Under the pieces are notes generated by a model that saw nothing but the letters and a program-made list of their open reading frames with translations, searched no databases and was not told the origin of the DNA. Source: Flavobacterium sp. LPB0248 (GTDB lineage Bacteria; Bacteroidota; Bacteroidia; Flavobacteriales; Flavobacteriaceae). From it: DNA of 64,000 nucleotides. The stretch covers positions 1,054,001 through 1,118,000 of the forward strand of contig NZ_CP058246.1 of the NCBI RefSeq assembly GCF_013388355.1, in the 5' to 3' direction. This document shows positions 15,751 to 24,012 of the stretch, one piece after another. Position 1 is the stretch's first letter, and the number at the start of each line of letters is the position of its first letter. The position numbers and the translations under genes are program-made.

Positions 15751-16013
15751 GTCATTTCGAGGAACGAGAAATCTTCGTAAGTAACTCTACAAAGATTGGC
15801 AAGTATGCTTTGCGGAATTTCTCGTGTGATTTGCTTCGCCAGTTCGCTAGCGCTCGAGTCTCGTTCCTCGAAATGACAGAACTTTGTGGAAAACCTTTGT
15901 GGAGTTACTTACGAAGATTTCTCCTTACGTCGAAATGACAATACTGTGTGGTTACAATGCGGAAAACCTTTGTGGAGCTACTTGCGAAGATTTCTCCTTA
16001 CGTCGAAATGACA
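15751..16013. repeat. Composite dispersed repeat block (GTCATTTCGA family)
   Basis: The 458-base gap 15664-16121 holds no supported gene. GTCATTTCGAGGAACGAGA (15751-15769) has an exact 19-base inverted copy at 15859-15877. A 53-base unit then occurs twice as direct repeats (15888-15940 and 15961-16013, 51 of 53 identical, spacing 73). The family resembles the palindromic element at 63107-63206, which also ends in ATGACAAACTGTGTGG-like text. An 84-codon ORF here is produced by the repeat and was not called. Confidence 0.8.
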
Positions 16014-16121
16014 AAACTGTACGGATAGACAAAAACCAACCATCATTAAATCAGTATTTTAGCAATAAATTTATATATTTGGTTACACCAAAAACAAATT
16101 TACTATCTAAAACCACTATTA

Positions 16122-16937
16122 ATGAAAGAACTTATTAAACTCGGCCGTTTATTTTACGGTATTGGCATTATTGCTTTAGGAGTGCATCAGCTTATTATCA
16201 AAGATTTTCGATCTGAAATTTTATCACCTTTTCCCGCTTGGGCGCATCAATATCCTGTTTTTTATATCCTTACCAGTATCGTTTTAATATTAGCTGGAAT
16301 TATTATTTCGGGAATCGTTACCATTACATTTATCGATACCAGAAAAGTCTGTCTTTATTTAGGTTTTGCTTTTCTTGCCGCTTTTATTGTTTCTCATCTT
16401 CCGTTTATTTTCATTTTTAATACCGATAAAACCAACGCCACACAAATTTGGATCAATGCTATTGAAGAACTAACGTATAGCGGTGGAGCGTTTGTATTGG
16501 CGGGTTCCTATAGTGCGAATAAAAGCGAAAGCAAATTCGACAAATTTCTAGAAAAACTTATTCCAGTTGGGCGAATTTTCTATTCGCTTTTAATGCTTTT
16601 GTTTGGTTTAAGCCATTTTCTTTTTGCTGAGTTTGTGTCTACAATGGTTCCGAAATGGTTGCCAGGAACTATGTTTTGGACTTATTTTGTAGGCATTGCG
16701 CTTATTTGTTCGGGCATTTCGATTATTTTTAAACTTTGGATAAAACCTATTTCGCTTCTTTTGGCTTTAATGCTTTTACTTTTTGTACTTTTCTTCCACA
16801 TTCAAGATGCTGTTGCAAACCCAACTGTTGGTGGCGGAAATGAGATTGTACGTGCCATTATTGCTTTACTTTTCTGCGGAATCGCATTAGTAATTGCACT
16901 AACAAACGATTCCAAAAAACAGGTTTTAGCAAGCTGA
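16122..16937 (+). CDS. DoxX-like integral membrane protein with internal duplication
   Basis: A 271-residue protein of about eight membrane helices in two related halves: LGRLFYGIGIIALGVHQLII at the start matches VGRIFYSLLMLLFGLSHFLF at about 148-167. Each half is a four-helix unit as in DoxX/DoxD-type proteins, whose functions range from terminal-oxidase subunit to envelope stress. The duplication makes this a tandem two-domain form. No catalytic motif is evident. It starts a run of four same-strand genes up to 18101. Confidence 0.75.
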   Translation: MKELIKLGRLFYGIGIIALGVHQLIIKDFRSEILSPFPAWAHQYPVFYILTSIVLILAGIIISGIVTITFIDTRKVCLYLGFAFLAAFIVSHLPFIFIFNTDKTNATQIWINAIEELTYSGGAFVLAGSYSANKSESKFDKFLEKLIPVGRIFYSLLMLLFGLSHFLFAEFVSTMVPKWLPGTMFWTYFVGIALICSGISIIFKLWIKPISLLLALMLLLFVLFFHIQDAVANPTVGGGNEIVRAIIALLFCGIALVIALTNDSKKQVLAS

Positions 16938-16975
16938 GTTCATACCCAAATAAATCTATTTAATCAAAAAACAAA

Positions 16976-17320
16976 ATGACCAAATTCAATTTCGATAACA
17001 AAAGATTTGCGCTTATTCAGAATTCGGAAAACGGACAAGTAAATACAGAAACTGTTTTCAACTACAAACAAGACAACAATCTTGTTACTGCCGATTATTT
17101 TGGCGGAACCATAAAATACGGAAAAATTATTGCTGAATTAAGCAATGATAAATTAAACATGCTGTATCAATGCTTAACAACTGACAATGAATTGAAAGCA
17201 GGAAAAGCATTGGCGCAAATTTCACTAACCGAAAACGGAAAAATAAAATTAGCTTTGGATTGGGAATGGCTCAATAATGGAAACGAAAAAGGAAAATCGG
17301 AATATATAGAAATTGAATAA
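16976..17320 (+). CDS. Small conserved protein, unknown function (114 aa)
   Basis: A soluble 114-residue protein with an all-beta look: FNYKQDNNLVTADYFGGTIKYGKIIAEL and ALAQISLTENGKIKLALDWEWLNNG. Relatives in Bacteroidota are often labelled 'N-acetylglutamate synthase', but there is no acetyltransferase motif, so that name is not used. It starts 39 bases after the DoxX-like stop and precedes an SRPBCC-like gene by 33 bases; the three may be one transcript. Confidence 0.65.
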   Translation: MTKFNFDNKRFALIQNSENGQVNTETVFNYKQDNNLVTADYFGGTIKYGKIIAELSNDKLNMLYQCLTTDNELKAGKALAQISLTENGKIKLALDWEWLNNGNEKGKSEYIEIE

Positions 17321-17352
17321 GCAAATTCGTTAATCATTAAAAAAATCAAATC

Positions 17353-17847
17353 ATGGAAAACTTCGACTGGACTTCTTTCTCCAAAAAAATAGCTGTTAAA
17401 GCGCCACTTAGCGACATTTACAATGCTTGGACCATTGCGAACGAATTGGAAAAATGGTTTCTAGAAAAAGTATCTTTTTTTGATGCAAATCTGGAACCAA
17501 TCAGCAAAAATCAAAATGTTTCGGGAGGCAATGCTTACGAATGGCTTTGGTATTTGTATGATGATGCCATGAAAGGAAAAATCACTTCTGCCAACGGAAA
17601 AGACCAACTGCAGTTTACGTTTGAAGGAACGTGTCTTGTAGATATAAAATTGAGTGAAGAAAATGGATATACAATCGTAGAACTTCGTCATCATAACATT
17701 CCGACAGATGATAATTCGAAAAAATTTATCAGATTGGGCTGTTCCAACGGTTGGCATTTTTATTTGACCAATCTAAAATCGGTTTACGAAGGCGGTTTGG
17801 ATTTGCGTAATAAAGATGCGAATTTGAATCCTATGATTAATAATTAA
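17353..17847 (+). CDS. SRPBCC/AHSA1-like domain protein
   Basis: A 164-residue START-like protein: N-terminal strand WTSFSKKIAVKAPLSDIYNAWTIANELEKWFL, then VSGGNAYEWLWYLYDDAMKGKI, LQFTFEGTCLVDIKLSEENGYTIVELRHH and a C-terminal helix WHFYLTNLKSVYEGGLDLR. This is the Aha1/SRPBCC helix-grip layout with a hydrophobic cavity; members bind hydrophobic ligands. The ligand is unknown. It ends 14 bases before the next small gene. Confidence 0.8.
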   Translation: MENFDWTSFSKKIAVKAPLSDIYNAWTIANELEKWFLEKVSFFDANLEPISKNQNVSGGNAYEWLWYLYDDAMKGKITSANGKDQLQFTFEGTCLVDIKLSEENGYTIVELRHHNIPTDDNSKKFIRLGCSNGWHFYLTNLKSVYEGGLDLRNKDANLNPMINN

Positions 17848-17861
17848 CTAGATCTTTTAAA

Positions 17862-18101
17862 ATGGATCTTGAGCAAATAGTATTAGGGCGAATTATTCTG
17901 GAGTTTTTAGGAGCTTCAGCAAGATTTCTTGGTTACAATTTATGGACTCTTTCCAATGACAATGATTTCAGAACATTTTCAAGTTTCTGGTCACCAAGCG
18001 GAAGTAATCAGAAAAAAGATGATAATAGCAACAAAAACCACATGATTGGAGTTCTATTTTTGGGAGGTTTTATAATGCTGATGATTATTTTTAATACTTA
18101 A
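17862..18101 (+). CDS. Small membrane protein (79 aa)
   Basis: A 79-residue protein with a moderately hydrophobic N-terminal half (LGRIILEFLGASARFLGYNLW), a polar lysine/asparagine linker (SNQKKDDNSNKNH) and one strong C-terminal helix (MIGVLFLGGFIMLMIIF). No family recognised. The tight spacing to the SRPBCC gene (14 bases) and the terminator just after it support its reality and transcript membership. Confidence 0.55.
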   Translation: MDLEQIVLGRIILEFLGASARFLGYNLWTLSNDNDFRTFSSFWSPSGSNQKKDDNSNKNHMIGVLFLGGFIMLMIIFNT

Positions 18102-18111
18102 TTCAAAAAAA

Positions 18112-18148
18112 ACATCCCAAAAAGAAAGCGCTTTTTGGGATGTTTTTT
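18112..18148 (+). terminator. Strong intrinsic terminator
   Basis: A 13-bp stem (18112-18124 with 18131-18143) closes on a 6-base loop (AAAGCG) and is followed by TTTTT. It ends the 16122-18101 run and sits before the convergent minus-strand gene. Confidence 0.9.
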
Positions 18149-18177
18149 ATAGATGAAAACACAAGAAAAATGGCCTT

Positions 18178-19164
18178 TTATTGTGGCGCAAATCGATTAT
18201 GATCGTATAGTTTTTTCTCTGTGATGTAATGTAAAATAAGATTCTTTGTCTGTTCTGCTGTCAAATCCTGATTGTATTTTTTTGCCACTACAACTCCCAG
18301 TCTGTTTTTTTCATCGTTTGACAGGTTTTCAAAATAAGAAAGTATGGTCTCTTTATTTTCCAATTCGTTAATATCAAAAACTGGAATTATTTCCTGCTCT
18401 GCAATTTCTTTCTTTCTATCTGAAACGTTTATTTTCTCTACTTTTTCAACTTTATTTTCAGAGAAAGTTTTAGCTGGAGCATAATTAGCAGCAACTTTAG
18501 GTTCTGGTTCAGACGGTAAATCGGCAGGATTCATTTTAGAAACTTCTTTAAAAACATTTCCTAAAACTACAATCAAAACTATTTTTGGCAAAAACACAAC
18601 GATATCGCTGTTAATGACTTTTACCATTTGAAGCGCCGAAACGATTGCATAAACGATAAAGGAAAAACCTAAGATTTTAAAGTAATCTTTTAAAACAATA
18701 TCAATTTTTCTAAGACGGTTTCCTAAAATAATATCAATTACAATCAAGACCACACTGGATAAAAGCAAAAGAATGGCACTCGAAATAGAACTTGCACTAA
18801 AGGAGAGCAGCGCATTAACATCGTTTGAAGAAAAATAAACTTTTAGAGACTTAAAAAAAATTACACCAACAGAATAAACTCCTATTCCTAAAAAAATGAA
18901 CGAAGCATTTATTAATGAATTTGCTTTATTGTATTGCAATGTTTTATTCAAAAGAACTTTAAGCGCTAACAAAAGTCCGATCCAGATTAGATTACTGAAA
19001 ACAGAAAATCCGTTAGCTGTAAGACCATGAAGCCAAGTTTGGTCGACATAAATGAAATCTTTGTAAACTGAAAAAACTAGCATTAATCCAGCATATACAA
19101 ATGCTACTATTGCTGCGGTATTATAAATTTTAGGCAATCTTGCCTTTGAGGTAATGTTGTTCAT
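18178..19164 (-). CDS. Multi-helix membrane protein with C-terminal cytosolic domain
   Basis: A 328-residue protein with about five to six membrane helices in the first 210 residues (starting TAAIVAFVYAGLMLVFSVY), then a proline/glutamate-rich linker (NPADLPSEPEPKVAANYAPA) and a charged C-terminal domain of about 60 residues ending LTAEQTKNLILHYITEKKLYDHNRF. The tail could be a protein-interaction module. Family not recognised. It lies alone between the terminator and the DUF5995-like gene. Confidence 0.65.
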   Translation of the reverse strand: MNNITSKARLPKIYNTAAIVAFVYAGLMLVFSVYKDFIYVDQTWLHGLTANGFSVFSNLIWIGLLLALKVLLNKTLQYNKANSLINASFIFLGIGVYSVGVIFFKSLKVYFSSNDVNALLSFSASSISSAILLLLSSVVLIVIDIILGNRLRKIDIVLKDYFKILGFSFIVYAIVSALQMVKVINSDIVVFLPKIVLIVVLGNVFKEVSKMNPADLPSEPEPKVAANYAPAKTFSENKVEKVEKINVSDRKKEIAEQEIIPVFDINELENKETILSYFENLSNDEKNRLGVVVAKKYNQDLTAEQTKNLILHYITEKKLYDHNRFAPQ

Positions 19165-19346
19165 AGAATGGTTAGTTTGTTAATGGGTGATTGGGTGGTT
19201 ATGCAGTCAAAAATATAAAAATATAAGTACAAAATCACTTTAACATTTCAAGAATTTGAATGTGTTTATGATAAAAAATAAAAGTTGCAAAATCATGCAG
19301 CTTTTTATATTTTCGACGTAGAAAATCTAACTTTTAAAAACCCAAA

Positions 19347-20138
19347 TCACGCCACGATACATTCCATGTTTTTTTCTTCCATAATCTGCATATCGATTAT
19401 TTTTTGAGCAACAGTTCCTCTTTCGAATAAACGAATGAATTTAAAAACAGCGCTTACAAAATACCCAGGATTCGAAACCAATCTGGCGATTTCTGTTATT
19501 CTCTGATCTCGTAATTGTGTGCAGGCTTCCCTTTCGTTTTCTGGAACTGCGACAAATTCGTTGGCAAATTTCCATGCGCCATTTCTTGCAGTTTCCATGC
19601 TGAAATCGATAAAGAAATTATCTACTTTGCCCGTAAATTTTAATATCCACGTAAGTGTAGGCCAAATTTTGATTAAGCATTTTTCGACACCGCCAACGAG
19701 ATTGCTCAAAATGGAGTTTATTTTATCAAAATCGGCTTTTAAATCTTCGATGTCTTCGACTGTACTGACTTCTGCCGAGGCAATTCCTAAATCGAGGTTA
19801 ATATGAGCGTTGATTCCGAGCAGTAAATGCTGTAAAACTATCGGCCAGAACTTTTCGGCTTGTTCAAAAGCAAATGCCCAACATTCAGACGGTTTTTCTT
19901 TGGCTTGGTATTGATAATACGCTTTTAAATATCGATTGGCAAAAATAACATCCAGCTTTTCCATTCGTTCACCGTTCTGAAAAGAACCTGCCAGAATACC
20001 TTCTTTTACTCTTACCGTCACTTCGCGATACAGAATAGCAAATAGACCTAAATTGCTTTGGTCTATTTTTGACTTTTCTATTATTTGATCCAATAACAGA
20101 ATTACTTCGTCTATAGTTTCAGCTTGTTTCATTCTCAT
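19347..20138 (-). CDS. DUF5995-like protein
   Basis: A 263-residue soluble, mostly helical protein. Features include RMEKLDVIFANRYLKAYYQYQAKEKPSECWAFAFEQAEKFWPIVLQHLLLGINAHINLDLGIA, a conserved-looking block whose HLLLGINAHINLDL contains two histidines that could bind metal. The block and length fit DUF5995, which has no known function. There is no signal peptide. It is transcribed away from the 18178 gene's start, with a 182-base gap between, and no operon partner. Confidence 0.75.
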   Translation of the reverse strand: MRMKQAETIDEVILLLDQIIEKSKIDQSNLGLFAILYREVTVRVKEGILAGSFQNGERMEKLDVIFANRYLKAYYQYQAKEKPSECWAFAFEQAEKFWPIVLQHLLLGINAHINLDLGIASAEVSTVEDIEDLKADFDKINSILSNLVGGVEKCLIKIWPTLTWILKFTGKVDNFFIDFSMETARNGAWKFANEFVAVPENEREACTQLRDQRITEIARLVSNPGYFVSAVFKFIRLFERGTVAQKIIDMQIMEEKNMECIVA

Positions 20139-20245
20139 TCAGAATTGGTTATAACTAAATTGGGATGAACGAATTTAATTATTTTAAGCTTTCAATGAAC
20201 GTCGTTTTGAGGTAATTCTCTTATTATTTCGCTGTTTTATTATTT

Positions 20246-20281
20246 CAAAAAAAAATCCCAAAAGAAAACTCCTTTGGGATT
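20246..20281 (-). terminator. Terminator after the GreA-like gene
   Basis: On the minus strand ATCCCAAA pairs with TTTGGGAT-like sequence and is followed by a run of T (the plus strand reads CAAAAAAAAATCCCAAAAG). It lies 38 bases past the gene stop. Confidence 0.8.
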
Positions 20282-20318
20282 AGTACTGACTTTAAAACGA
20301 AAACGGACAATATTGATA

Positions 20319-20690
20319 TTATTCTTCTACTTTCAAAATTTCTAATTTAAGATTTCCTTTTTTAGCAGGCCATTCAATAATATCGCCTTCTTTGTAACCC
20401 ACCATTGCAATTCCTTCATCTGAAAGTACCGAAATTTTGTTTTTACTGACTTTCGCTTTTTCTGGACCAACTAAAAGAATTGTTTTTTCTTCGTTATTGA
20501 TATGGTCTTTATAAGTAATTTTTCGATCTATTGAAACTACATCTTCTGGCAGATTTTTTCGCAATACTTGTGTGGCGTGTTTTAACTGGCCTAATAAAAG
20601 CTCTTCTTCTTGTACAGTTACTTTTTTTCTTCTTACGTGATCTTTAATTAAATCGTAGGTTCCTGTAGTTAAAATTATATGTTGTGACAT
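20319..20690 (-). CDS. GreA/GreB-family (Rnk-like) C-terminal domain protein
   Basis: ATG at 20690 (MSQHIILTT) gives 123 residues; the longer frame adds an implausible N-terminus. A short helical N-terminal part (EEELLLGQLKHATQVL) replaces the long GreA coiled coil; a C-terminal FKBP-like Gre domain (about 55-123) has SDEGIAMVGYKEGDIIEWPAKKG where the family has SPLGxALLGxxxGD. This is the shape of Rnk or short Gre-like regulators that contact RNA polymerase, possibly without the catalytic tip acids. A second Gre-like protein is at 63293. Role in transcription is inferred from the fold. Confidence 0.75.
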   Translation of the reverse strand: MSQHIILTTGTYDLIKDHVRRKKVTVQEEELLLGQLKHATQVLRKNLPEDVVSIDRKITYKDHINNEEKTILLVGPEKAKVSKNKISVLSDEGIAMVGYKEGDIIEWPAKKGNLKLEILKVEE

Positions 20691-21141
20691 GACTTTCTTG
20701 TTTGTTTCATTTTTTCTAAGATATAATACAACTCTACAGTAAACAGTACGCAAAGCGACTATTCAACGATATCATATCCTGAATAAAAATGAGATTGAAT
20801 AATAAAAATTGATTACAAAAGAATCCCCCTGTCTAGAGTTGTGACAGGGCAAAAGGAATAAACTCTTTTGAGCTTTTTAAGAAAGTATCGTCATGCAAAT
20901 ACAATAATGTGCACATTAAGCACATTAGACAGCTGTTTACTAAATAAAAATTTGCAGTGACCATTATGGTATAGATTTTAATCTTTTGGCAAGATACGCC
21001 TTTTTGTAGCAATAAAGAAAAAACTCGCAAAAATTATAAAATTCTATCAATACGGTTTTACGTAAGGTTTTTGGTTTGAAACCCTTTAATTTTGAAAAAG
21101 CTTCTTTTATGAAACTATTAAACCATTCAAAACCAAAAAAA

Positions 21142-21567
21142 ATGAAACTAATAATCACCGCTTTACTTTTAATTATAAAATTAAACTTATTTGCACAGTC
21201 TAATCAGTTTGCAGGCGATTACACTCGTTCTCTTTCTACAGAAAAACATAAAATTGAATATAAACTGACTTTAAATCAAGATGGAACATTTGAGTTTCAT
21301 TCGTATTCCAATATGCAAGGCGGAAATCCAGAAGAAGGCAACTTGTATGGAAAAGGAAAATGGAGTGCAAAAGACAATCTGGTTACTTTTTCGTCTGATA
21401 AAAAAACAGACTTAGACGAAAAATATACTTTAGATTTTAGCCATTCTACAGCAAGATTTGTTACTAAAAATGCAAGGGACAAAAGTGATAAAGTAGTGAA
21501 GACAAAACTTCAATTTTTAGAATCGGAAATCTTCTGGATAAAAAGAATTGATATTTTTAAAGTATAA
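21142..21567 (+). CDS. Secreted protein of unknown function (141 aa)
   Basis: The ATG at 21142 is chosen because it starts a proper signal peptide (MKLIITALLLIIKLNLFAQ); the longer frame would bury it. The mature domain (SNQFAGDYTRSLSTEKHKIEYKLTLNQDGTFEFHSYSNMQ, then GKGKWSAKDNLVTFSSDKK) looks like a small lipocalin-like beta domain with the GxYxR...LxLxxDGTFxF pattern common in Bacteroidota secreted proteins. No partner gene identified. Confidence 0.7.
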   Translation: MKLIITALLLIIKLNLFAQSNQFAGDYTRSLSTEKHKIEYKLTLNQDGTFEFHSYSNMQGGNPEEGNLYGKGKWSAKDNLVTFSSDKKTDLDEKYTLDFSHSTARFVTKNARDKSDKVVKTKLQFLESEIFWIKRIDIFKV

Positions 21568-21647
21568 ATAGCTTAACGGTTCTGAAGTTATCCAAATCTG
21601 TTTTTAAATCATCTAAAATAAATTATACAAAAAGAGAATTTAAACTC

Positions 21648-22049
21648 ATGAAAAAAATCGTTTTTGCAGTTTTAACCTCTATTACATTAACTTCTTGTTT
21701 TGGTTTTCACGATTACGAAATCGAAACCATCGTAGACGACTACGAGGTTCTTTGGATTGATATACATCAATCAAGGTCTTTGAAAAAAGTAGAAATATTA
21801 GTTCCTGCTTTTGTTTTTGCCACAGGATACAATTCTAAATATATTTATTCAAAACAGCATCCACCTTTAAAGAATTCCAAAGACAAAATAAATTTAAACA
21901 TAACGCATTATTATATTATTGAAAGAACAAAAAGCATTTTTCAAGACAAACCCGTTTTTGGCCCTTTCAATAAAATGGAGTTTGAAAAAAAATGCGAAGA
22001 ACTTGCCATCAAAAAACCAGAATTTAATTTAACTTTTCCAACTGAATAA
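21648..22049 (+). CDS. Lipoprotein of unknown function (133 aa)
   Basis: A signal peptide ending LTSC (Cys near residue 17) gives a lipoprotein. The short mature part starts FGFHDYEIETIVDDYEVLWIDI, with many acidic and aromatic residues, and ends with PFNKMEFEKKCEELAIKKPEFNLTF. No family recognised. It follows the secreted protein by 80 bases in the same orientation. Confidence 0.65.
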   Translation: MKKIVFAVLTSITLTSCFGFHDYEIETIVDDYEVLWIDIHQSRSLKKVEILVPAFVFATGYNSKYIYSKQHPPLKNSKDKINLNITHYYIIERTKSIFQDKPVFGPFNKMEFEKKCEELAIKKPEFNLTFPTE

Positions 22050-22289
22050 CGCTTTACTTACTGAACGATTTTTTTTAATAAAATTAGAAGCTCTTATCAC
22101 TAAAAAAACATAGTCTTTAAAAACGAATATGTCTTTAAAGGCTATGTTGTGAAAACAATACTTCTATTTTAATTATTAAAAAAAAACTGCAAGAAATTAT
22201 TCTCACAGCTTTTTTAGAAGGTTTATCAGTCAAAATCACTAGTTTGATTTTAACAGGATGAAACATAAAATAGTATCCAAACAGTAAGT

Positions 22290-23789
22290 TTATTGAAAAG
22301 AACTTACATAAACTGCGCTTTGGTCTTTAAAATTTTTCCAATTTGTATTTGCGTAATCTACATCATCTACCGCTATTTGAAGTGTAGGACTATTAGATTT
22401 AAAAGTTCCATAAGTAAATTTTAAATTACTTCCATTTTTCAAATTTAATGTACTTAAGAGATTATTGTCACAAAACAGATAATCACTACCTTTAGTTGCA
22501 ATTAGAGGATTATTAGAAAGATCTAAAGTAGCAATCTTATTATAAGAAATGCTTAAGCCTATTAATTTTGAATTTTTACTCACATCTAAACTTGTTAGCA
22601 TATTATTTCCGCAAGTTATTCTCACTAACTCGCTACATTTACTGATATTGATTGAAGTTAATTTATTATCCGAACATGAAATCCCAGTTAAAGCAGTATT
22701 CGTGGTCAGATCTAAAGATGTTAAAGCATTTTCATGACACATTAAATCTTTTAAAGCTGTATTTTTAGTAAGATCCAAAGTAGTTAACTGGTTGTTATTA
22801 ACCCATAAAACTTCTAAAGCTGTATTTTTAGAAACATCTAAGCTTGTTAATTTACCATCATTAGCATATAAATTTGTCAATGCTGTATTTTTAGAAAGGT
22901 CTACAGAAGTTAAAGTAACTCCAAATGATAGCTGTGTTAATGCTATATTTTTGGTAACGTCTAAGGTACTGAGAGGATTTCTGTCACAATATAATACCTT
23001 CAAAGCTTTATTATTAGAAACATCTATATTAGTTATTAAATTAGAACTAAATTCGCAGCTTTCTAAAGCAGTATTTTTAGAGATATCTAAAGCAGCTATC
23101 TTATTAAATGAAACATCAAGGAATTTTAATGCTGTGTTTTTCGACACATCTATTGAAGTTAATTTTATAACCGAAGTACCATATATATTAGAACATGAGA
23201 AACGTTCCAAAGCTTTGAAGTCCTGAAGTCCTGTTAAATCCGCTACACCAGAATCATTTAAATTTAAATTCTTAACTGATACAATTTTATACGTTGGGAC
23301 ACTTCCGTTAACAGGACCAACATCATATCCTAATTTTATAAGTATCTCTTCAAATTTAGCATCTGGTATGAGTGTCAAAGTTGTATCATCACCAGTCAAA
23401 ATAATTGGTATATCAATTGTTTTACCGGCTTCAACAACAATCTGAGTAGTTTTACTTGCATATAACGGAAAAGAAGCAACAAGAACAACATTGCCAGCAG
23501 GAATATTTTCGAAGACAAAAGTTCCATCAGTTCCAACAACTGTATTTATATCTTCCTTCCCTGTTTGTTTTAAAATTATTGTAGCGCCAGCAAGAATCGC
23601 ATTTTCATCTTTTACCGTTCCTGTAACTTTACCAACAGCCTTATCTGGTAATGTTGGCGCAGTAGAAGTATCATCATCTTTACTGCATGATGAAAATAAA
23701 AAGGTTAAAGCAAAAAATAAGAATAAGATTTTCTTTGCTTTTTTTAACTCCAAAAATTCAATGATAAAATAGGTCTTCATAAAATTCAT
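22290..23789 (-). CDS. Lipoprotein with carboxypeptidase-like regulatory domain and 21-residue leucine-rich repeats
   Basis: A 499-residue surface-type lipoprotein: lipobox LFSSC near residue 35, an acidic SKDDDTS linker, a CarboxypepD_reg-like beta-sandwich at about 50-125 (GKVTGTVKDENAILAGATIILKQ), then at least ten tandem repeats of about 21 residues at roughly 195-430. The repeat consensus is LTSLDVSKNTALxxLxCxxN, i.e. short leucine-rich repeats of the kind widespread in Bacteroidota surface proteins. No type IX secretion C-terminal domain was seen; the LKNGSNLK end is a terminal cap. Function is probably protein binding; the ligand is unknown. Confidence 0.85.
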   Translation of the reverse strand: MNFMKTYFIIEFLELKKAKKILFLFFALTFLFSSCSKDDDTSTAPTLPDKAVGKVTGTVKDENAILAGATIILKQTGKEDINTVVGTDGTFVFENIPAGNVVLVASFPLYASKTTQIVVEAGKTIDIPIILTGDDTTLTLIPDAKFEEILIKLGYDVGPVNGSVPTYKIVSVKNLNLNDSGVADLTGLQDFKALERFSCSNIYGTSVIKLTSIDVSKNTALKFLDVSFNKIAALDISKNTALESCEFSSNLITNIDVSNNKALKVLYCDRNPLSTLDVTKNIALTQLSFGVTLTSVDLSKNTALTNLYANDGKLTSLDVSKNTALEVLWVNNNQLTTLDLTKNTALKDLMCHENALTSLDLTTNTALTGISCSDNKLTSINISKCSELVRITCGNNMLTSLDVSKNSKLIGLSISYNKIATLDLSNNPLIATKGSDYLFCDNNLLSTLNLKNGSNLKFTYGTFKSNSPTLQIAVDDVDYANTNWKNFKDQSAVYVSSFQ

Positions 23790-24012
23790 TTATTATAATT
23801 AAATTCCGACAAAATAACATATAAAAACAATCAAAACCAATATATTAACAAGAAAAATTCCTGTTTTTATTACTTTATAAATTAAGAACTTTTGGAGCTG
23901 CTAAGTAGGAATTTTTCTAGCTGAAAAATCAAACTTTGCTTTCTTATCTTCTTGAATAATTAGCCCTCCAAAAAAAATCGTTATTTTCGCTCTTCAATAA
24001 GAAAAGGAAAAA

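Noticed and set aside
15884..16138. 84-codon ORF in the repeat block
   Set aside because: Its sequence is made from the GTCATTTCGA direct repeats read in frame and it overlaps the DoxX-like gene start; no independent support.
16976..17320. Label 'N-acetylglutamate synthase' used for relatives of this protein
   Set aside because: No acetyltransferase motif is visible in the 114 residues, so the name is probably a propagated error.
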